Shown piece after piece: positions 52,864-61,730 of a stretch of 64,000 bases of DNA; within the stretch, counting starts at the first letter, position 1, and each line of letters opens with the position of its first letter. The notes under the pieces were generated by a model. That model was given only the letters and a program-made list of their open reading frames with translations. It was not told where the DNA came from and made no database searches. The DNA lies in contig NZ_AP012330.1 in NCBI RefSeq assembly GCF_001025215.1, positions 1,860,001 through 1,924,000 on the forward strand. The letters are read 5' to 3'. The stretch comes from Bifidobacterium pseudocatenulatum DSM 20438 = JCM 1200 = LMG 10505 (GTDB taxonomy: Bacteria; Actinomycetota; Actinomycetes; Actinomycetales; Bifidobacteriaceae). Made by a program: the position numbers and the translations under genes.

Positions 52864-54501
52864 TTACTTGGTTTCCAGCGGAATGCTTTCGATTGCAACA
52901 TGCTCAATCGGCAGTCCCTTGCGGAAGCGATCGAAGAATTCCTCGAATCCTGCGACATCGCCTTCATCCGGATTTTCCGTGGTCGAAGCGGCATCGGCGA
53001 ACACACGAGCGTCAAGGAATTCGTCGAGCGGCTGGTCGGCGTGCCACAGGTAGTCGGCTAGCACGGCCATGCCCCATGCGCCGCCTTCGGCAGCGGTGGA
53101 CATTACCTTGATCGGCGTATCGAATGCGGCTGCGAGAATCTTCTGGGCAACCTTCGGGGTGGTGAAGATGCCACCGTGGCCGACGAGGGAGTCAACGGCA
53201 ACGCCTTCGTCCTTGGTCATCACATCCATGCCGATCTTCACCGGGGAGAATGCGCTGAACAGCTGGGCGCGCATGAAGTTGCCGAGGCTCATGCGGGCTT
53301 CCGGACCGCGCGCGAACAGCGGGCGGCCTTCGGGCAGTCCTGCGAGGAATTCGCCGGAGCGGAACGGGTAGTTGATGAGTCCGCCGCAGTTGGAGTCAAC
53401 ATCGTCCGCGATGGCGGCGCGGAACAGCGTGCCATACAGGGTGCCGGCGTCGACCGGAGTGCCGATTGCAGCTGCGAACTGTCCGAACAGACCAACCCAT
53501 GCGTTGAGGTCGGAGGTGAAGTTGTTGGCGTGGCTCATGCCTGCGAGATCGCCTGCCGGAGTGGTGACGAGGTCCACTTCCGGGTGCAGGCGTTCCAGCT
53601 TGCGTTCGAGTACAACCATGGCGAAGATGGAGGTGCCGGCGGAAACGTTGCCGGTGCGCACGCGTACGGAGTTGGTGGCCACCATACCGGTGCCAGCATC
53701 GCCCTCCGGCGGAGCGAATGTGATTCCCGGCTGCAGCGTGCCTGTCGGATCGAGCAGCTTGGCGCCCTCTTCGGTCAGCGTGCCCGCAGGAGTGCCTGCA
53801 ACCAGCGGTTCCGGCAGCAGGTCGGCAAGCTTCCACGGCTGGGCTGCGACTTCCGGAATCGCATTGAACTTCTCAATGAATTCGGTTTCGTAGGTGTGCG
53901 TGGTAGGGTCGATCGGGAACATGCCGGATGCGTCGCCAACGCCGAGCACCTTCTTGCCGGTGAGCTTCCAGTGCACGTAGCCGGCGAGGGTGGTGAAGAA
54001 ATCGACCTTGCCGATGTGCTCTTCGTTGTTGAGCACGGCCTGGTACAGGTGTGCGATGGACCAGCGTTCCGGAATGTTGTACTGGAACAGTTCGGAAAGC
54101 TTCTCGTGTGCTTCGGAAGTGTTGGTGTTCTGCCAGGTGCGGAACGGCACCAGCAGTTCGCCATCTTTGCCGAAGGCGAGGTAGCCGTGCATCATGGCGG
54201 AGAAGCCGATGCGTCCCACGCGGGTGAGCTTTTCGCCGTAAGCGTTTTCGACATCTTCGGCGAGCGCCGCGTATGCGGTCTGCAGCCCGGTCCAGATTTC
54301 TTCCTGCGAATAGCTCCACAGGCCGTCTTCCAAGTGGCTGGCCCAGCCGTAGTCGCCGGCTGCGATGGTGGTGTACGTGTCGTCGATGAGCACGGCCTTG
54401 ATTCGGGTGGAGCCGAATTCGATGCCCAGACTCGTCTTGCCAGCGCGGATTTTCTCGGCGGTCAGCGCGATGCGATCGTCAAGTCCCTGCTCTTGCGCCA
54501 T
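52864..54501 (-). CDS. araB: Ribulokinase (FGGY kinase)
   Basis: A 545-residue FGGY-family sugar kinase. SLGIEFGSTRIKAVLID is the ATPase motif 1, with GYLAFGKDGELLVPFRTWQN, and SLVGHGGIFTTPKVAQKILA is the adenosine motif. It phosphorylates L-ribulose; the place at the head of araB-araD-araA makes this clear even though the sequence is FGGY-general. Length fits the bifidobacterial form. Two tandem operator-like repeats lie about 50-77 bases upstream. Confidence 0.9.
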   Translation of the reverse strand: MAQEQGLDDRIALTAEKIRAGKTSLGIEFGSTRIKAVLIDDTYTTIAAGDYGWASHLEDGLWSYSQEEIWTGLQTAYAALAEDVENAYGEKLTRVGRIGFSAMMHGYLAFGKDGELLVPFRTWQNTNTSEAHEKLSELFQYNIPERWSIAHLYQAVLNNEEHIGKVDFFTTLAGYVHWKLTGKKVLGVGDASGMFPIDPTTHTYETEFIEKFNAIPEVAAQPWKLADLLPEPLVAGTPAGTLTEEGAKLLDPTGTLQPGITFAPPEGDAGTGMVATNSVRVRTGNVSAGTSIFAMVVLERKLERLHPEVDLVTTPAGDLAGMSHANNFTSDLNAWVGLFGQFAAAIGTPVDAGTLYGTLFRAAIADDVDSNCGGLINYPFRSGEFLAGLPEGRPLFARGPEARMSLGNFMRAQLFSAFSPVKIGMDVMTKDEGVAVDSLVGHGGIFTTPKVAQKILAAAFDTPIKVMSTAAEGGAWGMAVLADYLWHADQPLDEFLDARVFADAASTTENPDEGDVAGFEEFFDRFRKGLPIEHVAIESIPLETK

Positions 54502-54552
54502 AGTTTCAAACTCCTTGCATCCGAGCGCCTCACAACCACATTGTCGACGGAA

Positions 54553-54578
54553 TGTTAGCGCTCACTGTTAACGCTCAC
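54553..54578. promoter_or_regulatory. Tandem 13-bp operator-like repeats before araB
   Basis: TGTTAGCGCTCAC is followed directly by TGTTAACGCTCAC, one base different. They resemble the perfect palindrome GTTAGCGCTAAC before the LacI gene. They probably bind that regulator in tandem and so control araBDA. Confidence 0.65.
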
Positions 54579-54758
54579 TATTCTAAACAGAAAGTGGCGA
54601 CTATACAAGTTCGACGTGTCACGCAATCGTAAACGTACTACCGGCAGATCGTCAGCCGATTTTCTTGATATACCGGCATTACGAAATCCGGCAATCGCAG
54701 CACATGCGGCAAAAAGAGATACGAGAATCACAAGAAATACAAAAATCGCAGGAAATAT

Positions 54759-55877
54759 TCAGCGACGGCTGGCGGTGCCCAAAGAAGTGCGGCCGATCAC
54801 CTTCGCGGGAATCAGGCCGACGCCATGCTGCGACGAGGCGAACGAATTCTCATCGCCCTCCCCCAGCAAAAACAGCGTCTCACGCATGGCGGCAACGCCA
54901 AGCTGTTCAAAATCCGGGCGAACCGTGGACAGCGGCGGGTACATGTTGTCCATGGCGGGCATGTCGTCGAAACCGACCAAGCTCACATCCTGCGGAATAC
55001 GCATGCCATGTTCATGCAGCGCACGAGACACACCAACCGCCTGGCTGTCGTTCGCACACACCATGCACGTCGGCAGATTTCCGCCGGTACGACCGATGTT
55101 TTCGAGAATATGGTTCATCTTGCCATACGCTTCGGTCGATTCCCAGGTTTCGCATTGCACGGTGACGGAACTCACCGCATTGGCCGCACACAGCTTATTC
55201 CACGCCATCAAACGCGTGGCGGCGTCACGCCATTCCTTCGGACCTGCGAAATAAAGCACGGAACGATGCCCATGCTCGACCACCAAATGCATCACGTCGG
55301 CCATGGCCGACCATTGGTCCACTCCCACTACGGATACTCGGCGACGGTCGGCCGGTTTCATCAAGCGCAAACCATCCTGCACGCTGATGCTGCCGTGCGT
55401 GGAGGTGACGATGACGCGCGGCTGCGTGATCTGCGCACGGCAGGCGGCGGAAAACATAACATCCGTCGGCGTGAGGAAAATGAACGCGTCCACGTTCATC
55501 TCATCGAACGTTGAGCACAATTCGTCGAATTCCGCCTGCGAGCAGAGCGCCTCGTGCACCATGCTCACCGACATGAACAGTCCATGCTGCCTCGCCATCG
55601 CCTCAATCGAGGAAATCGCGGAAATCGGACCATAAAAGCGTTGCCCGCCCGCAACCAAGCCGATGGTGCGGGAGCGATGCGAAGCGAGGGCACGCGCGGA
55701 ATTGCTGGGACGGTATCCAAGCGCGTCGATGGCTTTCTGTACTTTTTCGCGGGTGGCATCAGACACGTCGGGGGAATGATTGATGACGCGCGACACCGTT
55801 TGATGGCTGACACCAGCCATTTTCGCCACTTCGAACATCGAGGGGCGTTTGTTTGCCGCATTGCGCTTGCCTGCCAT
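54759..55877 (-). CDS. LacI-family arabinose regulator
   Basis: A 372-residue regulator with a LacI helix-turn-helix near the start (SMFEVAKMAGVSHQTVSRV), the hinge ALGYRPSNSARALAS and a sugar domain with MVCANDSQAVGVSRAL. Its own upstream palindrome and the two sites before araB make it the likely repressor or activator of the arabinose genes. The sugar domain has GFDDMPAMDNMYPPLSTVRP, typical. The ATG begins MAGKRNAANKRP; a GTG seven codons earlier has no binding site. Confidence 0.88.
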   Translation of the reverse strand: MAGKRNAANKRPSMFEVAKMAGVSHQTVSRVINHSPDVSDATREKVQKAIDALGYRPSNSARALASHRSRTIGLVAGGQRFYGPISAISSIEAMARQHGLFMSVSMVHEALCSQAEFDELCSTFDEMNVDAFIFLTPTDVMFSAACRAQITQPRVIVTSTHGSISVQDGLRLMKPADRRRVSVVGVDQWSAMADVMHLVVEHGHRSVLYFAGPKEWRDAATRLMAWNKLCAANAVSSVTVQCETWESTEAYGKMNHILENIGRTGGNLPTCMVCANDSQAVGVSRALHEHGMRIPQDVSLVGFDDMPAMDNMYPPLSTVRPDFEQLGVAAMRETLFLLGEGDENSFASSQHGVGLIPAKVIGRTSLGTASRR

Positions 55878-55936
55878 GCTCCGTCGCCTTCCGCACACTA
55901 CCGTTGTTACTTTCGACTATTCTACACGCAACTTCG

Positions 55937-55948
55937 GTTAGCGCTAAC
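55937..55948. promoter_or_regulatory. Perfect palindrome GTTAGCGCTAAC before LacI regulator
   Basis: A perfect 12-bp palindrome lies about 60 bases before the regulator start. It shares its core TTAGCGCT with the sites before araB, so it is probably an autoregulatory operator of the same protein. Confidence 0.7.
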
Positions 55949-55953
55949 AGACG

Positions 55954-57426
55954 CTATTTTTCAGCCATTTGAGCGAGTCGCGCAGCGAAATTCGGCCAGT
56001 CGGTACGCATGGCGGTCAACAGTTTACGATTGGGGACTTCCTCAATCGGCACCCATTCGATTTCCATGCTTTCGTCGTCGTTGGCCTTCGGCTCCACGCG
56101 GTGCCCCGGCTTTTCGAAAGCGAACACGGTGGTGTAGGCCCACGGTCCGTGGTCTTCGCAGTATGATCCGACCACGTCGATATCTTCCGGCGTGATGTTG
56201 GCTTCCTCGTACGATTCGCGCAGCGCGCCCTCGATCGGGCTTTCACCGTCGGCGGTGGCACCTCCTGGAATGCCCCATGTGCCACCTTCCGCGCTCCACA
56301 CCGCGCGATGTTGCATGACAACGTGCGTCACTTCGCCGGTCTGTTCGCTTCGGCGGGCCAAGAGCACGCCGGACGCGCCGTTCGTGCCCCAATGCTTGCG
56401 GCCGCAATCGCAATCAATCCAACCATCACCCGGCTGATGCACGTTTTCCTTGGGAGGAAGCGGCTTCGCGGCACCGGTTCGCGAATCGTGTTCGACGTTC
56501 GGTTCTTGATCGGCTCGCGTCACATTCCACAGATCGGTCCATTCCACGCCGAGCTCGGCGGCCAAACGGCGCGCCAGCGGAAGGCTCAGGCCGATAATGC
56601 CGTGCGGATCGCCTTCGATGGAGTCGATGAATGCTCCGCCGAAGCCCTCAAGCGTGAAGGAACCAGCCACTTCCAACGGTTCTCCGGTGGCGATGTACCG
56701 TTCGATATCGGTGTCGGAATATTCGCAGAAGTGCAGCGTTGCCCTGCTCGCGCCTCGCGCGATACGCCCGGTGGCGAAGTCGATCAGGCAATGGCCCGTC
56801 CACAATTCACCGGTGGCGCCACGCATGGCACGCAGTCGTTCCCGAGCCACCTCAGCGCTATGCGGCTTGCCGTAACATTCGCCGTCAAGCAGGAACATGG
56901 AATCGCAGCCAAGAATCAGCGGACCGACTTTCGCACGGGTCAGGCTCGGCTTGCCATCAACGAAATCAGCAATCGATTCGGTGATCGTAGGAATGGTGAC
57001 TCCCGAAAAATCGCGGGTCTTCACATCGGAGGCGGACTGCACTTCGTCCGCACGCAACGTAACACGATGATGTTCTAAAGATGCGGAATCCCCAGTATTT
57101 TCAGCATTATCCGAATGTTCGGAAGATTCGGCAACGGCTTTCAGCGGAAATCCGACCACACGATCGCCGTGCGCCGCCGCAGCGGTGGCGGCAACGTTCC
57201 GATACGCCTGATGTACGGCTTCGGCTTTGGCCGTAGCGAGAATCATCACCCGCTGTTCCACGCTCAGATCGCTTACGGCAACGCCCATGGCGGCCGCCTC
57301 ACGTTCGAGCGCCGCCGGCTCGTCCACGTTCGATACGCGAATCGTGGGGCAAATGCCCGCCGAGAAAAGCACGTCACGGCGAGGCTTGGATTTGGAAGCG
57401 AGAATCAGCGGAATGGAGTTGTTCAT
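55954..57426 (-). CDS. Maf/Nudix fusion: nucleoside triphosphate pyrophosphatase plus Nudix hydrolase
   Basis: A 490-residue two-domain protein. Residues 1-310 are Maf-like: LILASKSKPRRDVLF and the metal-binding EREA/ILGCDSMFLLDG and PLARRLAAEL-type motifs. The Maf domain has an extra stretch of about 50 residues around 80-130. After a short linker with DCGRKHWGTNGA (a Cys-rich fragment), the C-terminal Nudix domain has the box GX5EX7REUXEEXGU in GESPIEGALRESYEEANI. It probably cleans modified nucleotides. ATGA overlaps the thrB stop by four bases. Confidence 0.9.
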   Translation of the reverse strand: MNNSIPLILASKSKPRRDVLFSAGICPTIRVSNVDEPAALEREAAAMGVAVSDLSVEQRVMILATAKAEAVHQAYRNVAATAAAAHGDRVVGFPLKAVAESSEHSDNAENTGDSASLEHHRVTLRADEVQSASDVKTRDFSGVTIPTITESIADFVDGKPSLTRAKVGPLILGCDSMFLLDGECYGKPHSAEVARERLRAMRGATGELWTGHCLIDFATGRIARGASRATLHFCEYSDTDIERYIATGEPLEVAGSFTLEGFGGAFIDSIEGDPHGIIGLSLPLARRLAAELGVEWTDLWNVTRADQEPNVEHDSRTGAAKPLPPKENVHQPGDGWIDCDCGRKHWGTNGASGVLLARRSEQTGEVTHVVMQHRAVWSAEGGTWGIPGGATADGESPIEGALRESYEEANITPEDIDVVGSYCEDHGPWAYTTVFAFEKPGHRVEPKANDDESMEIEWVPIEEVPNRKLLTAMRTDWPNFAARLAQMAEK

Positions 57427-58427
57427 GCGCGTTCCACCTGCACACCCTTGGTGTCGACGCCCAAATGCAGCACACGCCAATGACCGGAAGCGAGCTCTTC
57501 GGAAGCAAGCTGTCCCAGCTGTTCGCGAGCGTCGCCATGATGCAGCACGAGCACGCATGGGCCAGCGCCGGAAACCATGGAAGCAAAACCATGGGAACGC
57601 AGCTTTTCGATCAACGTCCACGACGGTTCCATCAAAGGAGCGCGATACGGCTGATGCAGACGATCCTGCGTGGCGGCGAACAGCAACGCGTTGACGTCCT
57701 GACGCTGACCAGTCGCCAGCATCGCAGGATTCATGGCGGCCGGCAGCAGGCTCACGCGAGACACATTGTGCACGGCATCCTTGAACGCCAGCTGGCCCGG
57801 CAGCGCCTGGCGTGCCTTTTCGGTGGACAGCTCATAATCCGGCACGAACACGGCGGCGGTCAGATCGTCGGCAACGCGATAGTTGATGGTATGGAAGCCC
57901 TTATGCAGCGGTTCGCCGCCCGGAATCGGCACGGAACCGACACCTTCGGGGGTTTCCATGTCCCAAGACATGGTGAGCCCGCCGTACACGGCCGGAGCCA
58001 CGTTGTCCGGATGGCCTTCGATGGCCGCAGCAAGCTCAAACACGGCATCACGGTTGAGTTCGTCGTCCTGCGCGAAGGCGGCCGCGGCTGCGATGCCCGC
58101 CACAATGGCCTCTGCGGAAGAGCCCATGCCTCGTGCCTGAGGAATGTTGTTGTGAGCCTGAAGAATGAAGCCCACACGGCCCAGACCAAAGGTCTGGCAT
58201 GCGCGGCGGAACGTGGAAACCACCAAGTGGGTTTCGTCACGCGGGAGAGTATCGGCGCCTTCGCCTTCGATCATCACCTGAGCCGCAGTGTTCACCGGAT
58301 CGGCGCTCAGCGTGAATTCAAGTTCGTCGTGGTAGTCCAGAGCAAGTCCGACCGTATCAAAGCCAGAACCAAGATTGGCGCTGGTAGCCGGAACACGCAC
58401 ACGCACTTTACGAGTAACTGGAGTCAT
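57423..58427 (-). CDS. thrB: Homoserine kinase
   Basis: A 334-residue GHMP kinase that phosphorylates L-homoserine in threonine synthesis. VRVPATSANLGSGFDTVGLA is motif 1, PQARGMGSSAEAIVAGIAAA is the ATP-binding motif 2, and SGAGPCVLVL is motif 3. It follows hom on the same strand with a 197-base gap and a terminator, and overlaps the Maf/Nudix gene. Confidence 0.95.
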   Translation of the reverse strand: MTPVTRKVRVRVPATSANLGSGFDTVGLALDYHDELEFTLSADPVNTAAQVMIEGEGADTLPRDETHLVVSTFRRACQTFGLGRVGFILQAHNNIPQARGMGSSAEAIVAGIAAAAAFAQDDELNRDAVFELAAAIEGHPDNVAPAVYGGLTMSWDMETPEGVGSVPIPGGEPLHKGFHTINYRVADDLTAAVFVPDYELSTEKARQALPGQLAFKDAVHNVSRVSLLPAAMNPAMLATGQRQDVNALLFAATQDRLHQPYRAPLMEPSWTLIEKLRSHGFASMVSGAGPCVLVLHHGDAREQLGQLASEELASGHWRVLHLGVDTKGVQVERA

Positions 58428-58577
58428 ATCTCGTCGTCCTTCGTCACATCTTCTTTACAAATGTAGCACCGTATACCCGAAAGGGTACAAGAGTCAAATT
58501 CAAGCCCATAATCAGCGGGCGATTGAGTAAACAATCGGCAAGCAATTGCCCAACACAGCAGCCGGAATATGAATAAA

Positions 58578-58617
58578 GAGACGGCCGCCCAATCGCAACG
58601 ATTTGAGCAGCCGTCTC
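58578..58617 (-). terminator. Terminator of homoserine dehydrogenase gene
   Basis: GAGACGGC and GCCGTCTC form an eight-base stem around a 24-base loop, followed on the leftward strand by TTTATT. It lies just after the hom stop. Confidence 0.7.
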
Positions 58618-58624
58618 ATAACTG

Positions 58625-59941
58625 TTAGTTGAGCACGCGGAGGATGGAAGGCTCGCCAACCACGCAGTCGAGTGCGCACACGTCTTTCACGGTTTCACGC
58701 AGGGTAAGCTCGTCGGTCATGTGCGTGACAAGGCGCAGCTGCTGCAGTTCGCCGTCGTAGCCCGGATCCTTCAGCGTGGGCTTGAGATCCTGGTTCACAC
58801 CATTGATGGACACGCCATGCTCGGCGAACCTGGCCGCAATGGCCGCAAGTACGCCCGGATTGTCGTGAATCACGAAACGCACCGCGAACTCGGCCTTGGA
58901 AGCCTCGATCGGAGCCTTCTTCAAATCCTTATACAACGGAATGGTCGGGCCAGTGCAGCCCTGTGCGATGTGACGCGCCTCGGTCACCACATCGCCGACC
59001 ACTGCGGAAGCGGTCGGAGCGCCGCCAGCGCCACGACCGTAGAACATCAGATCGTCAGCCGCTTCGGCCTTCACAAACACCGCGTTAAAGGAACCATGCA
59101 CGGAAGCCAGCGGATGCTCGTTGGAAATCAGCGCCGGATACACGCGGGCAGACACACCGGCCTCGCCATTCTCCACCACGGCCAGCAGCTTGATGACCTT
59201 GTTTTCGGCGGTTGCGGCAGCAATATCGTCGGCGGTGATCTTGGTGATGCCCTCAACGGACACATCATCGATGGTCACGTTGGTGTGGAAGCCGAGCGTG
59301 GCCATGATGGCCGCCTTGTTGGCCGCATCGTAGCCTTCGATGTCCCCGGTCGGATCCGCTTCGGCGTATCCCTTGGCCTGAGCGTCCTTCAGCACGTCGT
59401 CGAAATCAAGACCCTTGGTGGTCATTTCGTCGAGAATGTAGTTCGTGGTGCCGTTGACGATGCCGAGCATGCTCGTCACCTTGTCTCCGACGAGGGATTC
59501 ACGCAGTGGCTTGAGGAACGGAATAGCACCGCCCACGGAAGCCTCGAAGTAGATATCGACGCCCTTGGCTTCGGCGGCGGCATAGATTTCTGGACCATAC
59601 TTGGCCAACAGCGCCTTGTTGGCGGTAACCACGGAAGCGCCGGATTCGATGGCCGCAAGCACGAACTTGCGGGCCACGCCGGTTCCACCGATCAGTTCGA
59701 CCACAATGTCAGCATTGGTGGCCACGCTCATGGTGTCGGTGGTCACCACGGACTTGTCGATCCACGGGAACGGGTCGGTTTCCGACGGATCAAGGCAGGC
59801 GACGCCGGTCAGTTCGATCGGTCGTCCGATGCGTGCGGCGAGCTCATCCTTCTGCTCCACCAGCAGGCGTGCGGTCTGAGAGCCGACCGTGCCCGCGCCC
59901 AACAATCCAACGCGAATCGGCGCAACATCTTCCTGTACCAA
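58625..59941 (-). CDS. hom: Homoserine dehydrogenase
   Basis: A 438-residue enzyme that reduces aspartate semialdehyde to homoserine. IRVGLLGAGTVGSQTARLL is the NAD(P) motif, GIVNGTTNYILDEMTTKG the catalytic block, and the C-terminal ACT domain (VIHDNPGVLAAIAARFAEHG) gives threonine inhibition. I chose a TTG start because AGGGAGG is five bases upstream and the length becomes normal; an open frame 74 codons longer has no matching sequence. Confidence 0.92.
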   Translation of the reverse strand: MVQEDVAPIRVGLLGAGTVGSQTARLLVEQKDELAARIGRPIELTGVACLDPSETDPFPWIDKSVVTTDTMSVATNADIVVELIGGTGVARKFVLAAIESGASVVTANKALLAKYGPEIYAAAEAKGVDIYFEASVGGAIPFLKPLRESLVGDKVTSMLGIVNGTTNYILDEMTTKGLDFDDVLKDAQAKGYAEADPTGDIEGYDAANKAAIMATLGFHTNVTIDDVSVEGITKITADDIAAATAENKVIKLLAVVENGEAGVSARVYPALISNEHPLASVHGSFNAVFVKAEAADDLMFYGRGAGGAPTASAVVGDVVTEARHIAQGCTGPTIPLYKDLKKAPIEASKAEFAVRFVIHDNPGVLAAIAARFAEHGVSINGVNQDLKPTLKDPGYDGELQQLRLVTHMTDELTLRETVKDVCALDCVVGEPSILRVLN

Positions 59942-60144
59942 GGCATCCTCCCTTGAATGTGAAGTATTGGTGTAACCCTGCCTATTGTACGGTCCCGATA
60001 TGACGTAAGACCGCGAAATCATACGAAAATGGACGGTTTCCGAGCTTTGCCCCGAAAACCGCCCATACTGCATCCACGCTGCATCCGTAATTTGAGACGA
60101 ATCGCCATGAACAATACGAAACACGAGCGAAACGCCACGAATCG

Positions 60145-61725
60145 CTATTCGCTCACATCCCAATCCAGCAGATCATCGACCGTCTGACGGCGAATCATCA
60201 CATGCGCGTCTTGCTCGGATACGGCAACAACCGCAGGAATCAGCGCCTGATTGTAGTTGCTGGCCATCGTGCGACCGTATGCACCCGTAACAGGCACCGC
60301 CAGCACGTCACCACGCTGAATATCGGCAGGAAGACGCACCTCGTTGACGATGATATCGCCCGATTCGCAGTGCATGCCGACCACACGGCACAGCTTGGTT
60401 TCGCTGGAACCCTCACGATTGGCGATTCTCGCAGTGTAATCCGATCCATACAATGCCGGACGAATATTGTCGCTCATGCCGCCGTCGACAGACACGTACA
60501 CGCGTTCCGTAACCGGATTGCCAGCCTTGTCTTTCGCGGTTCCGGCAAGCTGCACCGGCTTGACCGTGCCCACACGATACAGGGTGACGCCGGTCGGGGC
60601 GACCGTCCAACGGCCCGGCTCGAACGAGATGACCGGAGCGGGCATGCCGAGCGCACGGTTCACGGTGGTGACCGCATCGGCAAGGCGGGCAAGTTCCGTA
60701 TCGAGATCCATGGAATCCTCGCCATCGGTGTAGGCCACGGAATAGCCGCCGCCCAAGTCGACCTCCGGCAGGGTGTATGCGTCGGTGGCGTAGAAGGTCT
60801 TGCGCAGCAGCATCATGCGCTTCGCGGCCTGGATAAAGGCGTCCGCATCGTGAATGTTCGATCCGATATGCGAATGCACACCGACCAGTTCGAGCACGTC
60901 CTGATGGCGGTAGATCTCCTTCAATACGGCGAGCGCGGGGCCATCAGCCACCATGGTCATGGCTTCGGCGAGTTTGCGGTCGCCTTCGGAAACCTTCTCG
61001 TGGCTCATGTCATACGGGTATTTGATGTCGTACTGCAGTTGGCGTTCTGCGCTTTCGCCCGGAGTGGCTTCGCTTTCGCCTAGGCGTGCGTTCGACCCTG
61101 CGGGGGTCACGTCAGCCAAATCGTCGAGCACGTTCAGCTTGCTTGCATCGGCACCAACCGGCAGCAAGGCGACACCGAACTTCTGGTCCTCATGCGCGGT
61201 AGACACGAATTCGTGGCCGCCCGCATGAATGCCGGACGTAACACGCAACATCACGCGAGCGCGCTTGCCGAGACGCTTGGCGATTTCGGCGATGCGGGCC
61301 GGCTCGTTCGGCTCGTCCACCACGATTTTGGCGAAGCCTTCGGTAATGGCGAGTTCGATTTCCGCATCGGACTTGTTGTTGCCGTGCAGCACGAGTCGCC
61401 GTCCGGGAACGCCCGCGGCGAGCGCGATGCGCATCTCGCCCATGGTGCAGGTGTCGATCAGCATGCCGGATTCGGTGACGATACGGCAGATTTCCTTGGA
61501 AAGCAGTGCTTTTCCGGCGAAGCTGACGTGGGTTACGGTGTTGTTGAACGCATTTGCCGCGGATTTGACGAATTTGGCGGCGCGGGCTCGCACGTCATCG
61601 GTGTCGATGACGTAGAGCGGCGAACCAAATTCGTTCAGCAGGCTTTCGGCAGTGCGGCCATGGAACGTGATTTCACCTTGCTCGTTCACGTTGGAGCCGG
61701 CCGGCCAGATGGGGGTGACTGCCAT
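60145..61725 (-). CDS. lysA: Diaminopimelate decarboxylase
   Basis: A 526-residue PLP enzyme that makes lysine from meso-diaminopimelate. The PLP lysine is in VSFAGKALLS, GVHSHIGSNIHDADAFIQAA and VDLGGGYSVAYTDGEDSMD are the conserved blocks, and MHCESGDIIV is the substrate site. The family is about 420-450 residues; here a loop with about 30 extra residues (PAGSNARLGESEATPG) lies near 190-230. The ATG was chosen over a GTG three codons earlier. It starts five bases after argS. Confidence 0.93.
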   Translation of the reverse strand: MAVTPIWPAGSNVNEQGEITFHGRTAESLLNEFGSPLYVIDTDDVRARAAKFVKSAANAFNNTVTHVSFAGKALLSKEICRIVTESGMLIDTCTMGEMRIALAAGVPGRRLVLHGNNKSDAEIELAITEGFAKIVVDEPNEPARIAEIAKRLGKRARVMLRVTSGIHAGGHEFVSTAHEDQKFGVALLPVGADASKLNVLDDLADVTPAGSNARLGESEATPGESAERQLQYDIKYPYDMSHEKVSEGDRKLAEAMTMVADGPALAVLKEIYRHQDVLELVGVHSHIGSNIHDADAFIQAAKRMMLLRKTFYATDAYTLPEVDLGGGYSVAYTDGEDSMDLDTELARLADAVTTVNRALGMPAPVISFEPGRWTVAPTGVTLYRVGTVKPVQLAGTAKDKAGNPVTERVYVSVDGGMSDNIRPALYGSDYTARIANREGSSETKLCRVVGMHCESGDIIVNEVRLPADIQRGDVLAVPVTGAYGRTMASNYNQALIPAVVAVSEQDAHVMIRRQTVDDLLDWDVSE

Positions 61726-61730
61726 GGCGA

